Source: Bacteroidota bacterium
Lineage (GTDB): Bacteria; Bacteroidota; Bacteroidia; Bacteroidales; Prolixibacteraceae
Reading direction: 5' to 3'
Assembly: GCA_030691295.1 (NCBI GenBank)
Contig: JAUYEQ010000401.1
Coordinates: forward strand, 1-5,464
DNA length: 5,464 nucleotides
The position numbers were made by a program, and so were the translations under genes. Positions 1 to 5,019 of the stretch are shown here, piece after piece; within the stretch, counting starts at the first letter, position 1, and each line of letters starts with the position of its first letter. The notes beneath the pieces are model-generated. The model saw nothing but the letters and a program-made list of their open reading frames with translations, was not told the origin of the DNA and ran no database searches.

Positions 1-258
1 ATCCGCAGAATTTCAAGTTTGGGAGATTCAACATTTCCGGAACGAAAAGAAACCACTGATTGGCAAATTACGATTGCTATTCAGTGGAATACTTTTTTCA
101 AACATAATCTGGAACAGATACAGGGAAAGAAAATGCGTGGAAACTTTTACAAATGCGGCGACGAACTGACTGTTCCTCATTTCGTTTCGTGGACCAAAAT
201 AAAAACGCTCCAGCCATCGTTTCATGCTCCTGAATTTTTTGGCGGACTTGAGTTTTAA
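1..258 (+). CDS. Carbohydrate-binding family 9-like protein, C-terminal part only
   Basis: The reading frame is open from base 1 and ends at TAA 256-258, so only the last 85 residues are seen. The TTG at base 19 is probably not the start, because coding continues upstream with IRRISS. The tail carries the block MRGNFYKCGDEL, then PHFVSW, then a PSFHAPEFFG-type ending. From memory, this is the typical C-terminus of CBM9-like proteins (DOMON-type beta sandwich) common in Bacteroidota, usually somewhat over 200 residues long. Such domains bind sugars or are attached to carbohydrate-active or redox proteins. No catalytic residues are expected in this part, and any N-terminal signal peptide lies outside the window. 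The OsmC gene starts 19 nt downstream on the same strand, so the two may be co-transcribed. The family call is fairly sure; the specific role is unknown. Confidence 0.8.
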   Translation: MRRISSLGDSTFPERKETTDWQITIAIQWNTFFKHNLEQIQGKKMRGNFYKCGDELTVPHFVSWTKIKTLQPSFHAPEFFGGLEF

Positions 259-277
259 ATCAATAAAATCACCAACG

Positions 278-682
278 ATGACAACAGTAAAAACAACTTA
301 TTTGGGCGATTTGCGCACCGAAAACATTCATCTTCAATCTGGCAGCAAAATAATTACCGATGCCCCAACCGATAACCGTGGAAAAGGTGAAGGCTTCTCT
401 CCCACCGATATGCTGGCAACCGCTTTGGCCAACTGCATCATGACGATTATGGGCATCAAAGCAATGGACAACGGAATTGACATTGTGGGTACCGAAATCG
501 AAATCACCAAAATCATGGCAGACGCTCCGCGCCGGGTGGCCGAGGTCGTAATGGAATTTAACTTTCCGAAGAAAGGCTACACAGAAGAAGAAAAACGGCT
601 TATCGAAAGTGTCGCCGGAATCAGTCCGGTTCCGTTAAGCGTACATCCTGATTTGAAGCAAACCATCAAATTCATTTGGTGA
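278..682 (+). CDS. OsmC/Ohr family protein, second cysteine replaced by serine
   Basis: A 134-residue protein, the normal length for the OsmC family, whose members reduce organic hydroperoxides in the cytosol through two cysteines. The frame is open upstream to an ATG at 224, but that would overlap the preceding gene. The ATG at 278 gives the family-like start MTTVKTTYLG and lies 19 nt after the previous stop, so it is preferred. The segment around residues 32-53 (DNRGKGEGFSPTDMLATALANC) matches the conserved region holding the first reactive cysteine, C53. The second family motif, normally A-x-x-C-P-V, reads AGISPV at residues 113-118, so serine 116 stands where the second cysteine should be. 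The protein is therefore unlikely to use the usual two-cysteine peroxidase cycle. It may act with one cysteine or have a different role. No promoter is visible in front of it; it is probably transcribed with the CBM9-like gene. Confidence 0.9.
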   Translation: MTTVKTTYLGDLRTENIHLQSGSKIITDAPTDNRGKGEGFSPTDMLATALANCIMTIMGIKAMDNGIDIVGTEIEITKIMADAPRRVAEVVMEFNFPKKGYTEEEKRLIESVAGISPVPLSVHPDLKQTIKFIW

Positions 683-709
683 ATAACGATGTTAGGCGTT
701 CATGCCCTC

Positions 710-764
710 GTCTTAAGCTCCAATAGTACCTGTCTTAACTTTACCAGAATTGGCAATAGTCACT
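710..764. repeat. Degenerate tandem repeat inside the 100-nt insert
   Basis: GTTC-flanked insert 702-801 contains GTCTTAA twice (710-716 and 732-738) and CAATAGT twice (721-727 and 754-760). Each GTCTTAA is followed by a CAATAGT, so the stretch reads as two copies of one unit. The second copy is longer by about 11 nt because of an extra CCAGAATTGG-type segment at 744-753. Short matches like this can arise by chance, so it is only a modest observation. Confidence 0.35.
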
Positions 765-788
765 CCGGGCTGAAACCCGCATTCACTA
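757..788. repeat. Imperfect stem-loop between convergent genes
   Basis: Bases 757-769 pair with 776-788 at 10 of 13 positions, with a 6-nt loop CTGAAA. The four pairs next to the loop are CGGG/CCCG and the four outermost are TAGT/ACTA. It lies between the tail-to-tail OsmC and hydrolase genes, where a two-way terminator would be useful. No T-run follows on either strand, so it is not a standard intrinsic terminator. It could instead be a folded part of the repeated element. Confidence 0.45.
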
Positions 789-813
789 TACCATGTGTGT
801 GGTTCGTTGTTTA

Positions 814-1698
814 TCATTCCTTTTTGTCAAGGAAACTTTCAATCATTTGAACAGCAATGAAATCGCTTTCTTTATAATCGGGTTTTAGAGTTGTTATTTC
901 TCCAATATATTCACTGTGTCCACCGGGGATTATTGCTAATTCAGAGTTGGCAATCAGGCGATGCATCTCAATTGCATGTTCCGGTGTGATCACATCTTTA
1001 TCGCCAATTATAATTAAGGTTTGTGCCTTAATTGATTTTATTTTCTCGTCTGGAATGTCTTTAAAATCAACCATTCTTTTTGCGTCCTTGTCGTGCATAA
1101 CTTGCAAACCACTTGTATCCGGTGCAACTTTTTTATAGCCTTCTTTTAACTGCTCGGGCATATTTTCAAGTCGTGCCTGTTCCATAAAACCCCAGAATTG
1201 GGACGGAACTCCATTTCGTTTACAGAGTGCGGAAGCTGCAATGATTTTATCAACTAATTCAGGATGGCGAATGGCGATTTGCAAAGCTGTAGTACCGCCA
1301 TTGCTAAAACCAAAAAAGTCAGCCTTGAAAATGTCGAGGTTTTTTAAGAGTGCTGCAACATCATCTGCGTCCTGCTCAAATGAAACTTCGCTATCTCTGT
1401 CGCTGGTCCGGCCGTGGGCTTGCAATTCAACAGCAATAAGTTGTCTATGTTTGGCCAGCAAAGGAATTACTCTTCCAAATGTTGTCTGAATAGTAGAACC
1501 ACCTCCATGAATTAACACAAGCGGTTTTCCTTCTCCGTATATTTCATAATACATTTTCAGCCCATTCACTTCAGAATAGCCACTTTTGAAAGCCAGGCTG
1601 TCGATTTTTGTATCCACCGTATTTTTATTTGTTCTGCTCTCTTTACATGAAGCCAGAATCAAAATTATTAAAGCAAAAAATGTTATTGTCCGTTTCAT
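814..1698 (-). CDS. Alpha/beta hydrolase, predicted lipoprotein
   Basis: A 294-residue protein. Residues 1-17 form a lipoprotein signal: positive start MKRT, a hydrophobic stretch, then the lipobox LASC at 15-18 with C18 as the lipid anchor. It should therefore act in the cell envelope rather than the cytosol. The rest is a single alpha/beta-hydrolase fold: oxyanion-hole motif HGGG at 64-67, nucleophile elbow GFSNG at 130-134 with serine 132, likely acid D235 in GDKD, and histidine 261 in PGGHS. All three members of the catalytic triad are present, so it should be an active serine esterase, lipase-like enzyme or related hydrolase. The substrate cannot be told. It is the last gene of the minus-strand series and starts 30 nt after the glyoxalase_4 gene, suggesting co-transcription. 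ATG at 1698 is supported by the signal peptide starting there. Confidence 0.92.
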   Translation of the reverse strand: MKRTITFFALIILILASCKESRTNKNTVDTKIDSLAFKSGYSEVNGLKMYYEIYGEGKPLVLIHGGGSTIQTTFGRVIPLLAKHRQLIAVELQAHGRTSDRDSEVSFEQDADDVAALLKNLDIFKADFFGFSNGGTTALQIAIRHPELVDKIIAASALCKRNGVPSQFWGFMEQARLENMPEQLKEGYKKVAPDTSGLQVMHDKDAKRMVDFKDIPDEKIKSIKAQTLIIIGDKDVITPEHAIEMHRLIANSELAIIPGGHSEYIGEITTLKPDYKESDFIAVQMIESFLDKKE

Positions 1699-1728
1699 TT
1701 TTGATATGTTCTAATACTATCATCAAAT

Positions 1729-2244
1729 TCAGGTGTTTCCGCTTTTCATCATCTGAACAGCCTTTTCACCTTCTTTAGTAATACCCATTATTTCGGTAAA
1801 AACACCAATATCTTTCGATGTATCAAAAAATACAATCTTAGCGATTGGGTGATTAACGCTGGTTATTACCTGAAATCCTTTCTGTGCCATTTCGGAAATG
1901 ATTTTTTCAAGTTTGGCAACGGGTATGCTGTACGCAAGGTGATGCACACCACCGGCAGGATTTTTATCAAGGTAATCCTGAAATATACTGCGTCCTGAAA
2001 GTGGTTGAATCAGCTCGATGAATGTTTCACCTGTGTAAGCCATGGCAACGAGGCTTTCAGCATCAGACGGCTCTCCATAATGCGTCCCTTCGAATTCTGC
2101 TAAACGAATGATTTCAGCTTCACTAAAATTACTTATGCCCATCGTTTCTCTGAAAATTCGTTCCGTAGCTTTAATATCTTTTACCACCCATGCAATTTGA
2201 GTGAATTGTAAGTCAGAAGAAGAATTTGTCGTTGTTGTGTCCAT
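1729..2244 (-). CDS. VOC family protein, glyoxalase_4 type
   Basis: A 171-residue protein of the vicinal oxygen chelate (VOC) superfamily, cytosolic, with no signal peptide. It has two beta-alpha-beta-beta-beta modules: the first begins at FTQIAWVVKD (14-23), the second at GGVHHLAYSIP (98-108). Candidate metal ligands are Q16, E77 (in TFIEL), H101 or H102, and E151 (in FTEIMG). Many relatives such as methylmalonyl-CoA epimerase have histidine at the first position. Glutamine there gives a Gln-Glu-His-Glu set like that of human glyoxalase I. An intact ligand set suggests an active metal enzyme (lyase, epimerase or isomerase), substrate unknown. ATG at 2244 is the first start in frame; the N-terminal TTTTNSSS stretch is probably a flexible tail. 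The gene is bracketed upstream by the 21-nt motif at 2261-2281 and followed after 30 nt by the lipoprotein hydrolase. Confidence 0.85.
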   Translation of the reverse strand: MDTTTTNSSSDLQFTQIAWVVKDIKATERIFRETMGISNFSEAEIIRLAEFEGTHYGEPSDAESLVAMAYTGETFIELIQPLSGRSIFQDYLDKNPAGGVHHLAYSIPVAKLEKIISEMAQKGFQVITSVNHPIAKIVFFDTSKDIGVFTEIMGITKEGEKAVQMMKSGNT

Positions 2245-2260
2245 TATAATTGTTGTCGAT

Positions 2261-2281
2261 GATGTTAGGCATTCGTTGTTT
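2261..2281. repeat. Uninterrupted copy of the 21-nt motif
   Basis: Reads GATGTTAGGC, ATTC, GTTGTTT on the plus strand and lies between the PhnB-like gene (stop at 2295) and the start of the glyoxalase_4 gene (2244). It matches the flanks of the split copy near 688-812 in 20 of 21 bases; the single difference is A for G at 2271. Together the two copies enclose the glyoxalase_4 and hydrolase genes in direct orientation. The GTTAGGC part resembles the seven-base GTTRRRY core of integron attC sites, but no partner core or typical attC hairpin was found. Confidence 0.6.
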
Positions 2282-2294
2282 TCGTGGGTTACTT

Positions 2295-2717
2295 TTATCC
2301 GTTAGAAAAATCCACCATCCATTCAATACCGAATTTGTCTCTAAACATTCCAAAATATGAACCCCAGGGACTATCGTCCATAGGCACTTCAACAGTTCCA
2401 CCTGCTGAAAGTCCGCTAAACAACTTGTCGGCTTCTTCACGACTTTCTGCACTAATGGATATTTTAGATCTGTTTTCATTTTCATTTACTCGACCCATGC
2501 TTTCCGGAACATCATTGGCCATTAAACTGTTTTTGCCAATAGGCAATGCAATGTGCATTATTTTATTTGCATCATTTTCTGCTACTGGAAATTCAGGGCT
2601 TGATAAGTCTTTTAAACGCACAATCGTTGCGAACTCTCCGCCAAATACTGATTTGTAAAAATTGAATGCTTCTTCGGCATTTCCATTGAAGTTAATGTGT
2701 GGATTGATAAGTGCCAT
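2295..2717 (-). CDS. PhnB-like VOC family protein
   Basis: A complete 140-residue cytosolic protein of the PhnB/3-dmu-9_3-mt branch of the VOC superfamily, at the usual family length. Typical blocks are the start INPHINFNGNAEEAFNFY (4-21), VFGGEF (24-29), KIMHIALPIG (52-61), ESREEADKLFSGLSAGG in the middle, and the ending WGSYFGMFRDKFGIEWMVDF (118-137). Members are often labelled glyoxalase or bleomycin-resistance proteins, but most have no known substrate. H55 and nearby residues could help hold a metal, though this subfamily often lacks a clear ligand set. ATG at 2715-2717 gives the family-type start. The leader is A-rich with no Shine-Dalgarno, as is normal in Bacteroidota. The gap to the preceding DUF4287 gene is 96 nt, the largest in the series, so the gene may have its own transcript. 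Confidence 0.9.
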   Translation of the reverse strand: MALINPHINFNGNAEEAFNFYKSVFGGEFATIVRLKDLSSPEFPVAENDANKIMHIALPIGKNSLMANDVPESMGRVNENENRSKISISAESREEADKLFSGLSAGGTVEVPMDDSPWGSYFGMFRDKFGIEWMVDFSNG

Positions 2718-2736
2718 AATTTTTATTTTTAAGTTG
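2718..2736 (-). promoter_or_regulatory. A-rich leader shared with the 69-residue gene
   Basis: Read on the minus strand, CAACTTAAAAA begins exactly 19 nt before the ATG of the PhnB-like gene, followed by eight more bases. The 69-residue gene has the same 11-mer at the same 19-nt distance (5020-5038). A-rich sequence before the start helps translation in Bacteroidota, so this is probably a translation leader and not an operator. A chance match in AT-rich sequence is quite possible. Confidence 0.3.
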
Positions 2737-2777
2737 TTATTCTTTTAGCTAAAATCTATTACGCGAAATGTCTGAGC

Positions 2778-2814
2778 GCAGGGCGTCGCATTACAATGAC
2801 GACTGACAACCTGC
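2778..2814. repeat. Nested stem-loop just after the DUF4287 gene
   Basis: On the plus strand GCAGG (2778-2782) pairs with CCTGC (2810-2814). Inside this, GTCG (2785-2788) and CATT (2789-2792) pair with AATG (2795-2798) and CGAC (2800-2803), leaving one bulged A at 2799. GC and TGACAA form an internal loop. The last stem base overlaps the TAG stop of the DUF4287 gene. No T-run follows in the direction of transcription, so it is not a standard terminator. It may protect the 3' end of an upstream mRNA or mark a former insertion boundary. Confidence 0.5.
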
Positions 2815-3044
2815 TATTTGCTGTCTTCGTTTTTCATCCCTTTCAAAAGCCCATAAATCGCCATAGCGTGTCCATGTCCCAATTCAAACTCTTCCTTTAG
2901 CCAATCAACAATTTCACCTGCTTTTATTCCAGGTTTCAGTTGTCCGTCATGACTAAATCCTTTTTCTTCTGCCATTTTCCTGAAATCTTCAGGACCCTTG
3001 CCTGTCTTCGATTTGATTGTATTTAAATAAGCCTGAAACGACAT
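2814..3044 (-). CDS. DUF4287 domain protein
   Basis: A 76-residue protein that is almost entirely the DUF4287 domain, recognised from the start MSFQAYLNTIKSKTGKGPEDF (1-21) and the conserved KAGEIVDWLKEEFELGHGHAMAI region (41-63). The GHGHA motif at 56-60 is the family signature. The function of the domain is not known. It is found alone or fused to other small domains and is commonly near VOC and AHSA1-like genes. It is predicted to be soluble and mostly helical, without a signal peptide or cysteine. ATG at 3042-3044 fits the family start exactly. It lies 75 nt after the first reductase gene and 96 nt before the PhnB-like gene, the two widest gaps in the series, so its place in one long operon is uncertain. 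Confidence 0.92.
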   Translation of the reverse strand: MSFQAYLNTIKSKTGKGPEDFRKMAEEKGFSHDGQLKPGIKAGEIVDWLKEEFELGHGHAMAIYGLLKGMKNEDSK

Positions 3045-3082
3045 AATATTCTTGTTTTTAGTTAAAGTTTTGTACGTAGGTG

Positions 3083-3099
3083 AGCAAAGTGTTTTTGCT
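3083..3099. repeat. Short stem-loop between reductase and DUF4287 genes
   Basis: AGCAAA (3083-3088) pairs with TTTGCT (3094-3099) around a 5-nt loop. It sits in the 75-nt spacer downstream of the reductase gene ending at 3120 and upstream of the DUF4287 start at 3044. The stem is AT-rich and weak, with no T-run on the minus strand, so a terminator role is doubtful. No clear Bacteroidota promoter (TAnnTTTG with an upstream TTTG) was found in this spacer. Confidence 0.3.
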
Positions 3100-3119
3100 T
3101 TAGCTAATTTGGTGTATTT

Positions 3120-3698
3120 CTATTTTTTTAATGCATATTTATTAACAACAATACCACAGTCAAAACCGGAAGATTCTATTAGTTTAAACTCCTGTTTTTT
3201 TTCCAATGATTTGAAAATAGTCATACCATTTCCAATTGCTGTTGGGTTAATAAACAAATGTAACTCGTCAATAAGTTCAGCTTTGATAAGGGATGATACG
3301 AAGGTTGCACCGCCATATACGATAATGTCTTTGCCAGTTTCATTTTTCAACTTATTGATCTCAACTTCAATGTCACCTTTTGAAAGAACCGTGTTATTCC
3401 ATTCTGAGCTCTCAAGAGTTTTGGTAAAAACAACTTTATGAGTGTCTGTCATTTTTTTGCCAAATGCAAATTGCGGGTCATCCGGATTTGATGCCACAGT
3501 TTCCCAATACGGAATAAACCCGGAAGCAAGATTTCTACCCATAATAATGCAGTCAACCGGTTCTGTTAATTCGATCACATAGTTTTTGAGTTTGTCATCC
3601 CAATCCCATACCATCCAATCCATTTCTCCATTTGGTCCTGCAATAAATCCATCCACTGATATTTGTATCTGTAATTTTAACTTTCTCATTTTCGTCAT
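3120..3698 (-). CDS. RibD C-terminal/dihydrofolate reductase-like protein 1
   Basis: A 192-residue protein of the RibD C-terminal fold (YyaP/YwjB-like), usually labelled dihydrofolate reductase. Members are thought to be NADPH-dependent reductases, mostly with unknown substrates. Motifs in order: SVDGFIAGPNGEMDW (14-28), IMGR (52-55), the nucleotide-binding VYGGAT (127-132), ELIDELHLFINP (141-152) and IGNG (155-158). It is cytosolic. The start used here is ATG at 3698, 3 nt from the preceding VOC stop. A second ATG at 3689 gives MRKLKLQ, which matches the start MRKL of the other reductase in the window and may be the true one. The very small gap supports translation coupled to the VOC gene. 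The gene is AT-rich (about 35% GC by hand count over 3181-3480), unlike the VOC gene beside it. It is a divergent paralogue of the gene at 4224-4790. Confidence 0.9.
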   Translation of the reverse strand: MTKMRKLKLQIQISVDGFIAGPNGEMDWMVWDWDDKLKNYVIELTEPVDCIIMGRNLASGFIPYWETVASNPDDPQFAFGKKMTDTHKVVFTKTLESSEWNNTVLSKGDIEVEINKLKNETGKDIIVYGGATFVSSLIKAELIDELHLFINPTAIGNGMTIFKSLEKKQEFKLIESSGFDCGIVVNKYALKK

Positions 3699-3701
3699 AT
3701 A

Positions 3702-4199
3702 TTAATCTGTTTGAGCAATGAATTTGTTTTCCGCAAACATTGCATTCATCCGTATTTGCATTTCCTCGAAAGAAAGATCCTCGATGTGTGTCATGATTGA
3801 CCACTGGTGACCAAAAGGATCAGTAATGCCGCCACTCCGGTCGCCATAAAATTGGTCCTTCACTACCATTTCCCCGGTAACTTTTGCTCCAGCCTGAAGT
3901 GCTTTGGCAAATACGGCATCAACGTCTTCCACATATAAACAAAGGCTCACCGGAGACCCGCCGATTGTTTGCGGGCTTAGGTTGCCCCACTGTTCATTCT
4001 CTTCAGCGATCATAATTTTTGAATCGCCTATTTCCAACTCAGCATGGCCAATGCTTCCATCGGGCATAGTGAGCCGCCCAGTTTCTTGTGCGCCAAAAGC
4101 GCTTTTGTAAAATTCGATGGCATCGATGGCGCCTTTCACCGAAATGTAGGTAGTTAATGAATGCCATCCTTCAGGAATTGCTTTTACTTTTGTTTTCAT
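3702..4199 (-). CDS. VOC family protein, glyoxalase/bleomycin-resistance type
   Basis: A complete 165-residue cytosolic VOC protein. It shows the familiar layout EGWHSLTTYISVKGAIDAIEFY (10-31), FGAQETGRL, PDGSIGHAELEIGDS (46-60), PQTIGGSPVSLCLYVEDVDAVF (76-97), and the very conserved FYGDRSGGITDPFGHQW (117-133), then a short helical tail. H52, E54 or E56 and H131 could serve in a metal or ligand site, but assignment needs a structure. The subfamily is widespread and generally without a known substrate. Some VOC relatives bind bleomycin or fosfomycin, but nothing here shows that. ATG at 4199 is the family-type start. The gene follows reductase 2 by 24 nt and precedes reductase 1 by 3 nt, so it is firmly inside an operon. 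Its GC (about 49% over 3841-4140 by hand count) is clearly higher than that of its downstream neighbour. Confidence 0.92.
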   Translation of the reverse strand: MKTKVKAIPEGWHSLTTYISVKGAIDAIEFYKSAFGAQETGRLTMPDGSIGHAELEIGDSKIMIAEENEQWGNLSPQTIGGSPVSLCLYVEDVDAVFAKALQAGAKVTGEMVVKDQFYGDRSGGITDPFGHQWSIMTHIEDLSFEEMQIRMNAMFAENKFIAQTD

Positions 4200-4223
4200 G
4201 GATGTGTGTTTTTTGTTGATATT

Positions 4224-4790
4224 TTAGATTGTTGAGTAATGAAGGCAAACTACTCCCGAAGCAAATGTTTTGCTCATCAGGAGTTTTAGTTTGATTTCGT
4301 GTGTGAGATCTTTGAACAAAGAATTGCCTTGCCCAAGCAGGATTGGATTGATGAATAGCCAGTACTCATCAATTAAATTTTCATTCATTAACGAGCGGGT
4401 AAGGGTTGGACTACCAAACATGACGATTTCTTTTCCTTGCTCATTTTTCAGATTCCTGATTTCATCCTGTAAATTCTCACTGAAAAGCTTCGCGTTCTTT
4501 ATTTCGGAACTTTTCAATGTTTTTGAAACAACAATTTTTTGAACACTGCTGTACCAGGCCGAATGTTCAATGTCGTGTTTGGATGCATTGGGCTGTTCGG
4601 CTGCCGTTGGCCAGTAGGCTTCCATTATTTCGTAAGTTCCCCGTCCATAAAGGGCGGTGTCTGACCTCAAGGTTTGCTGTCCGGCAATTTCGAACATTTC
4701 CTCATCTGCCACAATCCAATCCATTTGTTCTTTCGAGTTGGTGGTAAAACCATCCAGCGAAATGTGCATAAATGAAACTAATTTTCTCAT
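4224..4790 (-). CDS. RibD C-terminal/dihydrofolate reductase-like protein 2
   Basis: A 188-residue protein of the same RibD C-terminal/YyaP-like fold as the gene at 3120-3698, probably a cytosolic NADPH-dependent reductase with an unknown substrate. Motifs: HISLDGF (9-15), QMDWIVADEEM (22-32), LYGRGTYEIM (47-56), the nucleotide-binding MFGSPT (124-129), NLIDEYWLFINP (138-149) and LGQGNSLF (152-159). The usual G-G-A is G-S-P here, a variant also seen in relatives, so it is not taken as a defect. By eye it shares roughly a third of its residues with reductase 1, so they are old paralogues and not a recent duplication. ATG at 4790 matches the family start MRKL. It is 19 nt after the 69-residue gene and 24 nt before the VOC gene, well within an operon. 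Confidence 0.92.
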   Translation of the reverse strand: MRKLVSFMHISLDGFTTNSKEQMDWIVADEEMFEIAGQQTLRSDTALYGRGTYEIMEAYWPTAAEQPNASKHDIEHSAWYSSVQKIVVSKTLKSSEIKNAKLFSENLQDEIRNLKNEQGKEIVMFGSPTLTRSLMNENLIDEYWLFINPILLGQGNSLFKDLTHEIKLKLLMSKTFASGVVCLHYSTI

Positions 4791-4809
4791 TTTCAGGTTT
4801 TTATTTGTT

Positions 4810-5019
4810 TTAAATCAGTACTTCAGCATAATAGCCGTTTTTATGGAATATCTCAATAATCAGTTGGTTTGAAACACTTTCAGCCTCAATTCTCAAAATT
4901 TTATCACAGTCTTCCAAATCGAAATTGATCTCACTATTTGGAATATGACAAATTATTTGATCAATAAGCATTTCTGAATGCTCGGGTTGCTCAACATTTG
5001 TTTTAAAAACCTCAACCAT
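4810..5019 (-). CDS. Small protein, possibly heavy-metal-associated-like fold, no CxxC
   Basis: A 69-residue protein resembling small uncharacterised Bacteroidota proteins with the core INFDLEDCDKILRIE (31-45). The pattern of strands and helices (VEVFKTNV strand, 10-26 helix, EINFDLED strand, KILRIEAE strand, 48-60 helix, YYAEVLI strand) suggests a ferredoxin-like beta-alpha-beta-beta-alpha-beta fold as in heavy-metal-associated domains. The metal-binding CxxC is absent; the only cysteines are C24 and C38. The fold is inferred from pattern alone. The composition is that of a real, acidic, soluble protein, and tight spacing (25 nt after the VOC stop, 19 nt before reductase 2) with an A-rich leader supports a real gene. 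ATG at 5019 is the first in-frame start in the spacer. Function unknown; a partner or regulatory role for the neighbouring enzymes is possible but not shown. Confidence 0.75.
   Translation of the reverse strand: MVEVFKTNVEQPEHSEMLIDQIICHIPNSEINFDLEDCDKILRIEAESVSNQLIIEIFHKNGYYAEVLI

Larger units (their letters stand above)
688..812. repeat. Split copy of a 21-nt intergenic motif with a 100-nt insert
   Basis: The left half (688-701) reads GATGTTAGGC then GTTC. The right half (802-812) reads GTTC then GTTGTTT. Between them lie 100 nt (702-801). At 2261-2281 the same motif is uninterrupted: GATGTTAGGC, ATTC, GTTGTTT. The four bases GTTC occur on both sides of the insert exactly at the junction. 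This fits either an insertion that duplicated a 4-bp target or the loss of an insert between short repeats in the other copy. The element fills nearly all of the spacer between the converging OsmC and hydrolase genes. No convincing terminal inverted repeats were seen. Apart from this element, the spacer 683-813 holds no gene. Confidence 0.6.

Noticed and set aside
224..277. Extended N-terminus of the OsmC protein from ATG 224
   Set aside because: It would overlap the end of the CBM9-like gene by 35 nt and adds residues not typical of the family; ATG 278 fits better.
757..788. Intrinsic terminator between OsmC and hydrolase genes
   Set aside because: The stem has three mismatches and no T-run follows on either strand.
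2261..2281. Integron attC site based on GTTAGGC
   Set aside because: GTTAGGC fits the GTTRRRY core, but no matching RYYYAAC core at a suitable distance with a foldable arm was found outside coding sequence, and no integrase is present.
2213..2485. Minus-strand 90-codon frame across the PhnB-like/glyoxalase_4 junction
   Set aside because: It overlaps both genes in a shifted frame; the family motifs lie in the frames already called.
2751..2758. Promoter -7 box (TAGATTTT on the minus strand) before the PhnB-like gene
   Set aside because: It differs from TAnnTTTG at the last base and the upstream TTTG is missing, so support is too weak.
3595..3804. Minus-strand 69-codon frame across the VOC/reductase junction
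   Set aside because: It overlaps two well-supported genes in another frame and its product has no recognisable features.
3120..4790. Recent tandem duplication of the reductase genes
   Set aside because: The two proteins share motifs but are strongly diverged along their length and differ in base composition.
4657..4872. Plus-strand frames opposite the minus-strand genes
   Set aside because: They are antisense to clear VOC and reductase coding sequence and show no domain motifs.
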